DNA of 64,000 bases from contig BCHH01000012.1 in the NCBI GenBank assembly GCA_001599595.1, forward strand, positions 946,813 to 1,010,812, given 5' to 3'. How positions within the stretch are numbered: position 1 is the stretch's first letter; each line of letters begins with the position of its first letter. The translations under genes were made by a program, and so were the position numbers. The stretch is from Beverwykella pulmonaria. Lineage: Eukaryota; Ascomycota; Dothideomycetes; Pleosporales; Melanommataceae. The notes under the pieces are model-generated. The model did not search any database. It was not told the origin of the DNA and saw nothing but the letters and a program-made list of their open reading frames with translations. Positions 46,650-58,033 of the stretch are shown here, piece after piece.

Positions 46650-47902
46650 TTTGATGTGGCTTTTCGCATATATCAGGAGGCTGTTCTGAACCTCTAGCCC
46701 GTCAAGCAGATGCAGTGAGCAGCTTATAAGACTCTACACTACCCTCGAGAGATCATCCCATTCACCTTGCACTTTCTATGATGGCGACAATTGCCGGTCG
46801 TCTCCATCTCCTCCATTGCGCGTCGATTGGTGCCAATTTTGAGTTCCTTAATGCTGAAATGGATGCAGATTGCAAGACATGGAGCCGGAAAGCGGAGTCA
46901 AATATAAAAGTCTTGAGTTGTTGCCAAGACCCCCATCGTTATGAGCAACGGTGGAAATTCAAGCATTCATTCGTCAATGGCTGGCACGTAGGGCGAAGCG
47001 AACAAGTACTGCTGACGGGAGATCTGCCGTGTATCAAGCCACTCGATCCTTACCCGCGTGCCAAAATAGATTATCGAAGTAGTTTAGACGAAGAGAAGGA
47101 ACAGAGTGGTCGCCCAGAGGTTTAAAGTGGGAGTGCCAGGGCGAATCATCTATCTGAAGAGTCTCACGAACATGTCATATAGAAATATGAGAACAGAGGA
47201 GATGAGATGAAAGAGCTTTATGGAAAAAAGTGGAAGGATGAAGTTGAGTCTAGGGATTGTCTTTCCCCAGATTCCGACCCGTCAAACTACGCTAAGCCGA
47301 ATTATGCCTAGACTTCTGTTACTGTACTGCGAAGTGCAAACCCTCAAGATCCAACCCCAACATTTAGCGTATCGAGCAGTTCTAGGAAGATACCAAATGA
47401 TCACCTGTCCTGCAGAGCCCTCCTGCATTTCCTAGAAGGGCTCGTATAGTGGATGATAGCTCCGTCTTGAACGTCCTTGTTGATCTACCTAGAAGTACTA
47501 ACATGTAGTACTAGCACTGCAATGGGTATCAGGTCTAACATAATGCGGAATCCTCTTAGAATAGTCATGCTAAAACGAGTATTCGAATTCCCTGTGTACG
47601 GAAAAAGATGCTCCTGACAGTGACCAAGATAGGCATCTCGAAAAGCTAATTACCCCGCTATCAACACACGATAGTATCAGAGCGATCGTCCTTATCAGGA
47701 ACCATGCATCCGCGTCTATGATGAACATATATCGTCGCTCAGAGCTCAGTTTCATAGTCGCTTTTAGAGCGCGTCTTGGAATTTTTTTTTTCTACAGCCC
47801 TTGGTTTCATTAGCATAACAAGCAGCTATTCACACCAGCCTCTGTCCATTAGCTTCTTACACGAAATTCATTCTCACAACCTCATATCCAAACATCTTAA
47901 CT
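46650..47902. other. Divergent intergenic region
   Basis: 1.25 kb between the GMC and isochorismatase-like starts. A 115-aa ORF at 46778-47125 matches nothing. 47440-47780 is AT-rich. No repeat stands out. Confidence 0.5.
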
Positions 47903-48850
47903 ATGCCGGAAGACACGCCCCTCCAAGCTACTCTCGGTCCCTCCTCCCATCCTTGGACATACCACACCTCCACCGGCTTCGCCCTCACTTCCCGCTCTTC
48001 TCAAAATCTCACCATCCAAACGACCACCAAACCTATCACAATATCCCCACCTTCCACTGCCCTCATCATAATTGACATGCAGAACTTCTTTCTCAGCCCT
48101 GCCTTCGGTCGGCCTCTTGGATCCACCGGGCACCGCGCCAGCGATCAACTCCTTTTACACGCCATTCCCGCAGCCAGGAAAGCCGGCATTAGAATTGTAT
48201 GGCTGAACTGGGGACTTACAGAGGAAGAAGTGAAGAACATGCCGGCGGGTGTTAGTAGGGCGTTTGGATTTGCGGCAACGGAAGGGGATGGGAAGTTAGT
48301 CGCGGCGAACAAGTACGGGGAGAGGAAGTTCCGCGGTGGCGATGTATTGCTGGAAAACGGGGCGAAGGGAGCGGCGTACTCTGGTCTCGGATCATCGTGC
48401 GGGAGCGTGGAGATCGATGGTAGTAACGGCGAGAAGAAAACCATTGACGCCGGACGCCTCCTCATGCGTGATACCTGGAACGCCGCCATCTATGCGCCTC
48501 TGGATGCTGAGTTCAAAAAAGGAAGCAAGTTGGAGAAGAATCCCGATGTTTGGATCCATAAAAACCGCATGTCGGGTCTGTGGGGCGGCAAAACTGAGTG
48601 TGAGGAATTTTTGGAGAAGGAAGGGATACGGACGCTGCTCTTCGCGGGTGTAAATACGGATCAGTGTGTGGGCGGGACGCTGACAGATGCGTTCAGTAAG
48701 GGGTATGATTGTGTACTGTTGAGCGACGGATGTGGGACTACGAGTCCCGAATTTGCACAGAAGGCGTGGGAGTACAATGCTGCAAATACGTTTGGATTCT
48801 GTACAAGCTGTGAAGAGTTTTCGAAAGGGGTGGAGGGGATGAAGGGGTAA
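47903..48850 (+). CDS. Isochorismatase-like cysteine hydrolase
   Basis: Single exon, 315 aa. The core shows ALIIIDMQNFFLSP with the catalytic-type Asp (about residue 58), a Lys in WIHKNRMSGLWG (about 218), and the nucleophile Cys in LLFAGVNTDQCVGGTLTDAF (about 252). This is the Asp-Lys-Cys triad of the isochorismatase-like hydrolase fold. Many fungal members are amidases of unknown substrate, so the name should not be taken as siderophore metabolism. Residues 1-45 are an extra N-terminal segment, and an insert with Gly/Ser runs lies near 150-180, making the protein longer than the usual 180-220 aa. No signal peptide is visible. The 3' end is 111 bp from that of the convergent TPR gene. Confidence 0.93.
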   Translation: MPEDTPLQATLGPSSHPWTYHTSTGFALTSRSSQNLTIQTTTKPITISPPSTALIIIDMQNFFLSPAFGRPLGSTGHRASDQLLLHAIPAARKAGIRIVWLNWGLTEEEVKNMPAGVSRAFGFAATEGDGKLVAANKYGERKFRGGDVLLENGAKGAAYSGLGSSCGSVEIDGSNGEKKTIDAGRLLMRDTWNAAIYAPLDAEFKKGSKLEKNPDVWIHKNRMSGLWGGKTECEEFLEKEGIRTLLFAGVNTDQCVGGTLTDAFSKGYDCVLLSDGCGTTSPEFAQKAWEYNAANTFGFCTSCEEFSKGVEGMKG

Positions 48851-48961
48851 TCATTGAGAAAAGATGGGTTGCGGGGAAGGGGAAGAGCAGAGCTGAGAAA
48901 TCATTAGGGGTATCTAGAAATATGGACGGTGTGACATCGGAATATTGCTGTGAGTTAACGC

Positions 48962-50390
48962 TCAACCCCTGAGCTTTTTCCTGGCATCCTCGACCAGCCG
49001 TGGCCATTCTTCGGTCTCGCCGGCTGGCGGGGGCTCGGTCATATTCCGTAGAGAAGACTTAGCATTTTCCTTGTCCCCTTTTAGTTCGTACATGTTCACC
49101 AGCTCGAGCATGGCCGGTTTGTAACCACGACCCGCCGCTACTTTAAACCATTCTTCAGCGAGCTCTTTGGGGCTGTCTTTTCTCCATGTAAGCCATGTCA
49201 GTGGTTTTGCAAGCTTTCTATCCTTCAAATATGAAGGCTCGACGCTCGTTCCCCTATCAGAGTTCACGATGAGGTAGAAGTGCCCGAGCTGATAGGCGGC
49301 TTCTGCATGGCCAGAAGCCGCGGCTTTGCTCATATACTGGAGCCAATTGGCGCTCCTCTCCTTTTCAAAAGATGCAAGATGGTAGTACGAGAGCGGATCG
49401 TCGGCTTCCAATGCGCCTTTTGCGAATGCCGCTCTAGCTTGCTCACGGGATTTTGAATCCTTGTCGTTAAGCAGCAGGCATCCCAAAGCGTTCCATACAG
49501 GGTTTAAGGACAGAAACAACGTTTTTGGACTGGCACGATCGAGCTTGGTGTCTACCTTTGGGAGTGCCTTTTCGTATAGCAGTCTCGCCCGCTGCGGATG
49601 ACCCTCATTTTCCAACAGCTGGCCAAGTAAATTCATGGCATCTGGATCGTCCTTGGAAGCAAGCGCCTCTAACCTTTTGCGACATTCTGCTATATCGGCA
49701 GGTTTGAAAAGATTGACAAAATCCTTCGCTTTTTGACGGGCTTCGGAGTTGGTAAGGGTGGTGCTTTGAAGGACAGAGTGAAGTATGAGCAGAAGAGCAA
49801 GCGGGTCTTGGGCCTTGCTGCAAGCTAGTAGCAGCAACGCAGCTAAAGGTTTGTGTATGCTCGGCGGCATTCGAGACCGCCTAGCTTTATCTTGCACATC
49901 GGGGATTCGGTAGGTCGACATGGCGAGGGTTGCAATGTCTTCTACGTCGAGTTTGTACTCTGCAGATTCAATCAGTGTCAGGCCTCTGCCATCAGACAGA
50001 ATGCCAGGGTGACTGACTCTTGGCTAGCCTGACCACGTCTAATGTCTCTCCTCTCTCCCGCATAGTGAGCACCTCGTCAATGATCTGGTTTGCGACGCGA
50101 TCACCTGAGGCGAGGAGCCGCTCGCCGGCTACGAGTCTGAAGAATGTTTGACGGTTGCGCTTGTCGGTTTCTACACGCACTTCGGCTGGAGTCATGCGGG
50201 CTCCCGTGGCATAGCCTCGTCTCCATTGGGGCCGTTTTATGGGTCGCTCATCCGAATTGGAGAAGGTGGGTGTATGCTGGAGAGCAACGCGGTGGACTGG
50301 TCGCCAAAATTGGCGCGATTGGCAGAAGATGCAGGCCTCAGTTTTGAGTAGCAGGTTCCTTGGCCGAAGTACAATGGGGCGAAGCAACAT
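48962..50390 (-). CDS. Mitochondrial TPR/SEL1-repeat protein
   Basis: Exons on the minus strand: 50390-50018 and 49959-48962; 456 aa. The 58-nt intron restores VVRLAKKYKLDVEDIATLAMSTY in phase. The ATG at 50390 opens a strongly basic leader with no acid (MLLRPIVLRPRNLLLK), then RRPQWRRGYATGA, as expected for mitochondrial import. From about residue 170 the protein is helical, with SEL1/TPR-like repeats: DAMNLLGQLLENEGHPQRARLLYEKAL, LSYYHLASFEKERSANWLQYMSKAAASGHAEAAYQLGHFY and LAEEWFKVAAGRGYKPAMLELVNMYE. Such repeats bind other proteins; no specific partner can be named. The start is 158 bp from the divergent UTP16-like gene. Confidence 0.8.
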
Positions 50391-50548
50391 TGGGAGAGTG
50401 TAAGGCAGTCGTAAATGTCGAATGGGAATGTACAAAGTTGGTGGAGAGCTCATATTCCAAGGCGGTGAAGCTAGTGGCGGCAGAATGCGTCGGCGAACTT
50501 TTCTCTTGGCGTGCGGTCTTAAAATTTCCATGCAGCACCCGCACCGAC
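50391..50548. promoter_or_regulatory. Compact divergent promoter
   Basis: 158 bp separate the ATG of the minus-strand mitochondrial TPR gene (50390) from the ATG of the plus-strand UTP16-like gene (50549). This stretch must hold both start regions and both leaders. No clear TATA box or shared motif was identified. Confidence 0.6.
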
Positions 50549-52168
50549 ATGTTTGCCAAAGTCTTCAATACCGCCAAAAGAGTGCTGAGCCGGTCGCCCT
50601 CCGTCCAGATACCCCCCGCCGAGTCTCGAGAAGCAACACCAAACACCCACAGCTTAGACGTCACCATGGTTTTGACACGAAGCGGAGCGGACGTGACGCC
50701 GCGCAGTGACCCCCGCAAAGGGAAGCGAGGGTTAGAGGCCGGGGATACGCCTGTGTCTTCAAAGAAGAGGAGAAGATCTGTGGGCACGGAGGAGAAGGGC
50801 ATTGGTGCTGAGTTGGCGGACGTGGAGGTCGATGCGGAAACGGCAGAGCAGGTCAGCGACGACGGCCCCGCCTCAGCGAAGAAGGATAAACTGCCTATCC
50901 GGCGCCGAACGAACCCAATGGTTGTCGTAAACACGCCTAATTCTCATGCAAGCTCAGCAAACGCGACTGCATTGGCGTCACCAAAGGAGCAGACAGGCTC
51001 ACCAATCTTTCCGTCGAGCAAGAAGAGAACAAAAAAGCAGAATGCGGTCGCTGTTGAGTCCGAGGAACCCATTACCACGTCTCAAGAATCGTCGGAAGTG
51101 CCCACAACCCCTAAATCGAAGAAGAGAAGATCGAAGGGCGATGATGCCTCAACACCAGCTGCAACTTCTTTACCCGTGTCTAAATTTATAGAGGAGATTC
51201 CCTCATCGACTTACGAGAGCGACCAGGCCGTCATTCCTTCACAAGAACCCACTCCAATTTCGTCCTCGAAGTCTAGCAAGGCAGCCACCACACCCAAATC
51301 GGATAACAAACCAGAGAAGGGCAAAGCATCACCGGCATATAGAGTGTTAGAAGATATCGGGAGCGAGAAGGCCGTTATGGCGTCTCAAGAACCTGCCCCA
51401 GCTTCATTCACGAAGGCCAAGAAGGAACACATCCGATTCGGCAGCGAAGAGCCAACTGAGGTGCATATTCCCATGGATATAGATGCCAAGGACCAACAAC
51501 CTGTTGCACTAGAGGATGTACACGATAGTGACTCGGACGAGGCCCCGGAAGAGATGACGACCGCATCCGCCCTCCGTCAAGCCAAGGCCGCAGACGAAGA
51601 AGCACTCCGAGCCCAGAAAGCGTTGCAAGAGAAGGAAAAGCTGAAGAGAAAGGAGCATGCCGATCGAATCAAACAAGAGCAGGGCATCAAGCAGAAAAAG
51701 GCGGAAAAGAAAGCAGCAAAGCTGGCCAAGAAGCGAGCTCGGGAAGAAGAATTGGAGCTCCCTGAGGAAGCGCTTGATGTGGACATCCACAACCTCCCTG
51801 CTCTGCTCCCCGAGTCCCTTCTCGAGGCTGCAGGAGACATGCGCCCGCCCACTCCTCCGCCGAAGCTGCATGGTAGGACCGCTGAGGAGGCGAGACAGGA
51901 AAAGCTGAATCGGCATATCAAGTTCTTGGAACGGGGCGAGAAGCCCATCAAGGATGTAAAAAAGGGGTCGCTCAATGTACATGTGCTTGCGCAGCAGAAC
52001 ATGCTGTTGCCACCAAAGGTCAATCGGGATACGAAGAATATCAGGGAGAAGTGGTTGAAGGGTCGGCAGGTCGAGAAGCAATTTGCGAAAGGAAGGAAGC
52101 AGAAGATACAGTTTCGGAAAGTGGAAAGGCGGGCTGTTGGAGGTGGTTTCTTGCGGGGTGAAGATTAA
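50549..52168 (+). CDS. UTP16: U3 snoRNA-associated protein, UTP16/BUD21-like
   Basis: Single exon, 539 aa from the ATG at 50549; an upstream in-frame ATG would extend it through the divergent promoter. The N-terminal two thirds is disordered, Lys/Ser/Pro-rich, with nuclear-localisation-like clusters (SSKKRRRS, KSKKRRSKGDD). At about residues 325-345 is HDSDSDEAPEEMT, the acidic signature of the U3_snoRNA_assoc (Utp16/Bud21) family. It is followed by a Lys/Glu/Ala coiled coil (EKEKLKRKEHADRIKQEQ) and a conserved basic tail (KNIREKWLKGRQVEKQF, RKVERRAVGGGFLRG). Utp16 is part of the small-subunit processome in the nucleolus. The assignment rests on the signature and general layout rather than on a folded domain. 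Confidence 0.72.
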   Translation: MFAKVFNTAKRVLSRSPSVQIPPAESREATPNTHSLDVTMVLTRSGADVTPRSDPRKGKRGLEAGDTPVSSKKRRRSVGTEEKGIGAELADVEVDAETAEQVSDDGPASAKKDKLPIRRRTNPMVVVNTPNSHASSANATALASPKEQTGSPIFPSSKKRTKKQNAVAVESEEPITTSQESSEVPTTPKSKKRRSKGDDASTPAATSLPVSKFIEEIPSSTYESDQAVIPSQEPTPISSSKSSKAATTPKSDNKPEKGKASPAYRVLEDIGSEKAVMASQEPAPASFTKAKKEHIRFGSEEPTEVHIPMDIDAKDQQPVALEDVHDSDSDEAPEEMTTASALRQAKAADEEALRAQKALQEKEKLKRKEHADRIKQEQGIKQKKAEKKAAKLAKKRAREEELELPEEALDVDIHNLPALLPESLLEAAGDMRPPTPPPKLHGRTAEEARQEKLNRHIKFLERGEKPIKDVKKGSLNVHVLAQQNMLLPPKVNRDTKNIREKWLKGRQVEKQFAKGRKQKIQFRKVERRAVGGGFLRGED

Positions 52169-54013
52169 ATAAGAGTGAGAGAAATGTTCGAAGCAAACTT
52201 CGCTCGTCAGGAGAAACGAGAGATATCCAGCATAGAATTAATGAATGATCAAACGAAGGTTCAGTGTGCAGTGCAAACTGTACTTTCGATTTCCATACAT
52301 TCTTAGAAAGCAGTCTAGCGTGAGCTGCAAGCTCGCGTTCCTACTCTTCACAACCTTAGCACTCCTTCCTAGACACATCTTTAAAGGCTTTCCTTGCTAC
52401 CGTGTGTATGCCCTTTGAACGATTCCGATTTCATGCCCAAGCACATCCTCACCGAGGTCAATTATATATGGTAGCAGATCTAATGGTGTGTTGGGGTTGA
52501 ACACTGTACATGACGTTTTAGTACTTCGTAAAGGTCGAGCTCGGTGTGGACTTTTTCCTTTTCCTTTCCAGATCCTCGCCTCCGGGACATGATTACTCTT
52601 TCGCTGAAGGAAACATCTAGTTAAAGTGGAACGAGGTTTCTGGCAGTGATCTTTTTAGTTGATGGTAGATTTTCAGTTGGTCAACGCGGTTTGAAAGAGG
52701 TGATGGTAATGAGTGATTGATATTGTATTTCAAAACTTTTGATGGGTATATTTGAGAAGATTTAACAGTGTCAGAAGTGTGATAAAGGGAAGAGCATCCA
52801 CGAAGCGCGCATAGCAATTATATACCTGCCTGCGGAGTCAGAGAAGTCAGCGTTACTGGTTGAACAGAAGTATTGAGGATGTCGATGCAGTATCTTTAAG
52901 TCAAGGTGGCTAAAAAGGATGATACACGTATCGATTTGCTAGTAAGCTTCTAGGTTGGTGTTTCCGGGTTGGTGTTGAAGGCAGGACTGGTGATGCTAAT
53001 GGCGTTTCTAGGTGTGATAATTCTCGTCACTGATGATGTACTGGCGAATTGACCCATCAATTGTGCAAATGGTGTAGGACACGCTTTCTTCTTCTACTTA
53101 TAAGTACCTTTGGACTTGCACTTTGGTCTATGGGAAATGTGCACAAACGCTCTTGCTTTGCTACTCAACAACCTACACTTTCCTTTCGAGGAGACCAAAA
53201 TGATTGACTGGATGCTGCTGTGGTTCCAAGAGTTAAAGAACCACTGTTCACGAAGTTTTTCTCTAAAATCCTTCAAAGGCAAAGGGTATGCGATCTTGTG
53301 GTGTGGTCTAAGGAGTACCGGACGTTCTATTTGTGTGTGTCAGGCTTTCTCCGCCACTAAGAATCGCATATTTGTACAAATAAGGGTATAGGATTTGGAG
53401 CGGCATGAAAGAAGGGATGCAGATACGGAGCCGAGGGAATTTGCTATGACAATTGAGACTGGGTGGCGATATTCTCTACTGATGAGATGTTGCGCCAGTG
53501 CGCACATATCTCAGCACTATTCCGTCTTTCCTGTTCTTGCCTCTTGTTGTCACAACCAGACCGCGTATACAAACTTATATTTTGGCAATTTCAAAAGACC
53601 ACACTCTTCTCCTTGTCTGCTCTAATAGGCATGCACATTAGTTCAATGACAACTTAAAACACTGAAAACTGGAATTTATGTTCTTGCTAGCGTTCGACTC
53701 GGGTATGCGTAAGGCAGAGCAGTGATCGTGAAAAGTTAGAATCATATCTTTTGCATGATGCGGATCATCAGCAATTTCAGTCATCAAAAACATGTTGGAC
53801 TATCTTTGCAGTTTCTCTCTGTTATCTTGACTATTACATTCAGCATTCAGCTTTATTATGTAACCATGTAGCCCATGCAAGCAAACATCAATCTTGAGAT
53901 CCCAATTTTCATAGTTTCGAAAATCAAACCTATCTCCACACAAACTGTGACCGAAGTGCTCATTGCTTTTCGAAAATCTCAAGTACGCCCTTTCTTCCCT
54001 CCATCCCTTGCCA
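52169..54013. other. Intergenic region between convergent genes
   Basis: 1.85 kb, AT-richer than the flanks. Short ORFs (for example 53110-53391 plus, 93 aa) have no recognisable product. No repeats, tRNA or transposon traces are seen. Confidence 0.5.
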
Positions 54014-57000
54014 TTAGATCATTCCACTCCACTCTGTCCCGCCCCCCACCACCCTCCCATAATTCCCGGGGAACAACCCCTTCCTCCCCGCATAAACGCC
54101 CCAGAACCAATCTCCATTAATATCCTCGGCCTCCCTGATCTCCGCATGCTTCGGGAACGCCAACTCATCTTCTACGCCCTCACCAGGGAAGTACGCCCAA
54201 ACCGCCACTATCCTCAAGCCCACACCCCCATCTGGCGGATAACGTTGGGAGGACATGCTGAGGTGGGATGACTGAGGGGCCGGAGAGCTCATGGATGACT
54301 GGTATTTGTGGATACTCCCGTCTGTGTCGCGCCAGCTCCAGTTCTCGGCGACCTGGTGCGGGGCTGGTGCTCGTTCCGTCGGGGATCGAGGTTCTGAGGT
54401 GCTTTCTTCCTCGCGGAGCGCAAAGCCACCGACTAAGTCTCTCACGACGATTCTTCTTTGTCCACCGTCACGGTCCTCGAAGCCAACGACTACCATGCGG
54501 TGCCCGCGGATGCAGCGCCGCCACCCGTTCATCCCGTCTTCTTTGCTGATGCGGCCCGAGGCGACGAGCTTGTGGTAGCACGACGTACAAATATCGTAGT
54601 CGCCTTGGTTACATTTTGGGCAGTGATAGCGCGTGTGAGAGGGTGGGATGGGGTAGGTGCAGATGTTGCATATGGTCGTGAAGGTGAGTGGGCGGAAGAT
54701 GGCGTTTGCGATGGTGATCAGCCCAGGTCCTCGAATCAGGGAGGCAGTTTTTGGTGTCAGTGGAGGAGTACTTGGGCCTGGATCGTGGGAGAGCGGCGCA
54801 AGGCTTAATGAGAGCGGCACGGCGCGGGAGCTTGGTTGCGGGGGAGGTGAAGTGGGTTCGTTCAGCAGCGAGGTGCTTTCTTTGACCTTGTGTGCAATTG
54901 GCAAGAGGGGATGAGTGCAGTGGTGAGCTTGATTGACGCAGTCATTGCAAAAGCCCCACGCGCCTTCATTGCACGTGTCACACTTCCAGTAACACGCATT
55001 GGCATAGGCATTGCATATGTCGCAAAAGACGCCAGACTCGAGTCGATATGCGGGGTCATCATCGCTGACAAGTGTGTTAGGGATGGATGCAGACTCAGTA
55101 AGAAGGCTTAGTGGTCTCCGGTATCGATGGCCAACAAGAATGTGAGGAAGTGGGTGGTTGGGAGCATAGCCGCCAGGTGGAGCTTGTCGTTCATATCGCA
55201 GCATTGCTGCCCATCCGAAGCCATACCAGTGTTTACAGCCTTTGCCCATGCGATAACAGCTTAGGCATAGATTGTATGCCCCACTATCGCAGTGAGAACA
55301 ATTGTAGTGTAGTTCGTATTCGATATTTTCCTTCCCACACCGATTGCAGGATATCTGGGGTTCTGGGAAGACAGCTAACGACATGGGTCTCGAACGAGAC
55401 TCGACTGCAGATGGATCTGTCGTAGAGCGGGAAAAGGCAGGCGATGTAGTTGGAGGCGTGCCATTGTTCGCTGGCCGAGGCTGTCTGGCGCCGGTTGGAT
55501 CGGTGGTCCGGCGCGATGTTGGTGGAGTCGACAACGCAGAAGTCGGAGGCGTAGCCAGAGTAGCAGACACTGGTGAAGCCACTAGAGCTGCGCTGCTTGA
55601 CGGGCTCTCCGAATTGAAAGCCGCCCTCCTCGGCGAGTTGGGATTGGACGATGAGTGGGCTTGGAGACTATTTCTAAACTGCTGTCGTTCCTCGAGTGTG
55701 CTCTGCCGCTGATTATCCGACTGACGTCGTCGTCCTGGCAGTGAGTTGGTGGAAGTTGTTGGCCGTTCCGCTAAATCATTCGCAGAGACGGATGCCTGTC
55801 TGTTCGGCGCAACCAACAGAGAAGTAGGCCTTTCAGCTCTCCTCGCCGATCTTGAGCTCCCTTGGCTCAATGATCTCCTGTGATGAGCTCTAGCGCTCTG
55901 GTTCGCCGCATCAATCATGGCCGGACGAGACACTGGAGGTCTGTTTGGATTCTGAGGCGTGGAAGTTCCGCTCTCGGAGCGGCCATGCGGTCTCCTACGC
56001 GACTGCTCCTCTTCGCGAGGCGGAGGGCTGCGGAGTTCTTGGGGAGGTGTAGACGAAGCCGATCCGATACGTTCTGCTCTTGCGAGTCTCTCCCGCCTTT
56101 CTCTCCTCTCCCGTGCCCGTTCTGTCTGCCGCCTCCTATATGCCTGAGCTATTCTCTCGCTAATCTCATCTTCTTGATCCACATCGATATTGTTGAGATC
56201 TATGCCGTCCAACAAGCCCTCCTCCATGATCTGCCTCATAATCTCCTCCTCCACCTCTTGAGAATCGAGTTCCGAAGCACTCAGCAATGACCGCAGACTC
56301 GATTGGTGCTCGACAGCTCTGGGCGGCACAGTCTCTCTTCTCGAGGTCGACGCTTCCGGGGGGTGTCGGCTATTAGACCTGTCTCTTGATCTTGAAACCC
56401 GACTCCTGTCTCTACTTCTTTCCCTCCGCCGCCCACTGGGCGGCTCTAGAAGTGAATTGCCAGTCGGTATGCCCACCTCCCTCAAACTCATCTGCTGCAC
56501 CTCCTCCATCAGTCGTCTATCCTCTTCCGCGCCCTCCTTTCTCTTCAGCTTAGGCAGCACATTGTCCCCTGGCTTGTACTTCTCCCGGTCTGCCTTCTTC
56601 TCCACCTCTGATTTCCCACGCGCCGGATTTGCTTTGATAAACATGTCTAGGAGGGTAGTGACAGTGGCATTCGGCTGCGTGGTGCGCACCGAGGCGCGAC
56701 ATGACGGGCATGTATACGGGTGGATCGAGGTGGCAGTCGAGGCCTGGAACTGGAACCATTCCTTGAGGCAGGCGCCGCAGAAGGTGTGCAGGCAGTCGAG
56801 GAGGGTGAGCGGCTGGTAGAGGAGGTCTGTACATATCTGGCAGACGGCTGGTTAGCAGGAGCATCCTAGCAGCGGAGACGGGCCGGGAGAGGGACAACCG
56901 CAACACCAAGATATCCTATCTCTTGGGCAGAAATCCGGCAATATCTTGCTAGGACGTTGCCATTTTTTTGCGCGCGGACATTAGGAATGACGTTGTTGCG

Positions 57001-57109
57001 GACATGCCCTACTCCCTCCCCACTTCGACACCTTGAAACGCCACACACGTACCGAACAGCTTAACTCCTTCTCGAGATCCAGCATGTTGGTGTGCTCGCC
57101 CTCGGCCAT
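54014..57109 (-). CDS. RING-type E3 ligase-like protein with three ZZ-like zinc fingers and SH3 domain
   Basis: Exons on the minus strand: 57109-57053 and 56836-54014; 959 aa. The 216-nt intron falls inside the RING finger; splicing gives C3HC4 ligands C18, C21, C34, H36, C39, C42, C62 and C65 (CSICTDLL..CLHTFCGACLKEW..CPSC). Residues about 130-500 are a disordered Arg/Ser/Pro-rich stretch with an acidic helix at VEEEIMRQIMEEGLLDG. Three ZZ-like fingers follow: about 515-560 (CNRCGKENIEYEL), 612-655 (CDICNAYANACYWKCDTC) and 738-800 (CNICTYPIPPSHTRYHCPKC). The last 70 residues are an SH3 domain (VWAYFPGEGVEDELAFPKHAEI, DWFWGVYAGRKGLFPGNYG). The order suggests an E3 scaffold that recruits partners through the SH3. 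Its targets are unknown. Confidence 0.88.
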
Positions 57110-58033
57110 TGTGAAGCGTACGCTCAGTGTCAGTGTCAGTATCAGTATCAGCTCTCCGCACCTTTCAATGTGTCGGCGGGTTGATTGTCAGGTCGCCGGC
57201 GGTGAGGTCAGCTCTTGTCCCGTTGCGCGATGTGCTTGGCGAGTGGAGGCAAGCCAGGGCGACTGCTGCCAGCGCACCCAAAAGCCACCTCCATATTGAC
57301 ATTCCGCCATCGGGCCAGCTAGCCGACGTTTCAGAAGGCGTCGCGAGGTGCGCAGGCGGCGGCCGTTATTGTCACACCGGGACCGTTATGGAGGCTAACC
57401 TAACAATATCTGCATCTGGCCGCCGTCTTCGCACCGCGGCACAATCCTCACTTCTACCGTGCTTTTTACTGTTTGCTTTACGCACAGGTTTACACAATGT
57501 TTCTAGTTGCATCGTTACTTCCATTGCGGGGGGAGCATCTCCTGATGAATTGGGCTTCGGGCCCACAGCGTTCATGCAATATGAAACGCAGTGCTCGGAA
57601 CTCTCAAGCCGGAAACGATCAATTGTCTGGTTTCTTGGGACGCGGGATCGATGGTTTCGAAACCCTAAGGCATTTAAGCTTCTTGCCCGATCTACGAGGC
57701 AGGAAACATTGGGTCACGTGGTAACAACCATCACCGTGTTTCGAGGTTTCACGATATCCCAAAGATGATTGTCTACCAACGCAAATCTAGCCATGGGCTA
57801 AACTCAATTGCGTACTTTTAGGAATAGAGGCTCAAATAATGGACACAAACGATCGATTCGGAGACAGGCTAGTAATCATGTCTATACTGCGAAATAACCA
57901 CATTGCACTTTTCCACCCTTTCCACATCTTTCCCCCAACCAGAATAGACAGTTACACAAACGGACCCTCGACCGTCCCAAGGAATGTATGAGTGAACCAG
58001 CACGTATGTCCTATATCACCACACTTCTTATAT
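57110..58033. other. Intergenic region
   Basis: Upstream of the RING gene and 3' of the Gly/Gln-rich secreted protein gene. ORFs at 57127-57768 show no similarity to known proteins. A GTCACGTGG word is near 57713. Confidence 0.5.

Noticed and set aside
46778..47125. 115-aa plus-strand ORF between the GMC and isochorismatase-like genes
   Set aside because: No similarity to known proteins and no splice partners.
57127..57768. 213-aa plus-strand ORF
   Set aside because: No start context, no domain and no splice continuation; antisense to the leader side of the RING gene.
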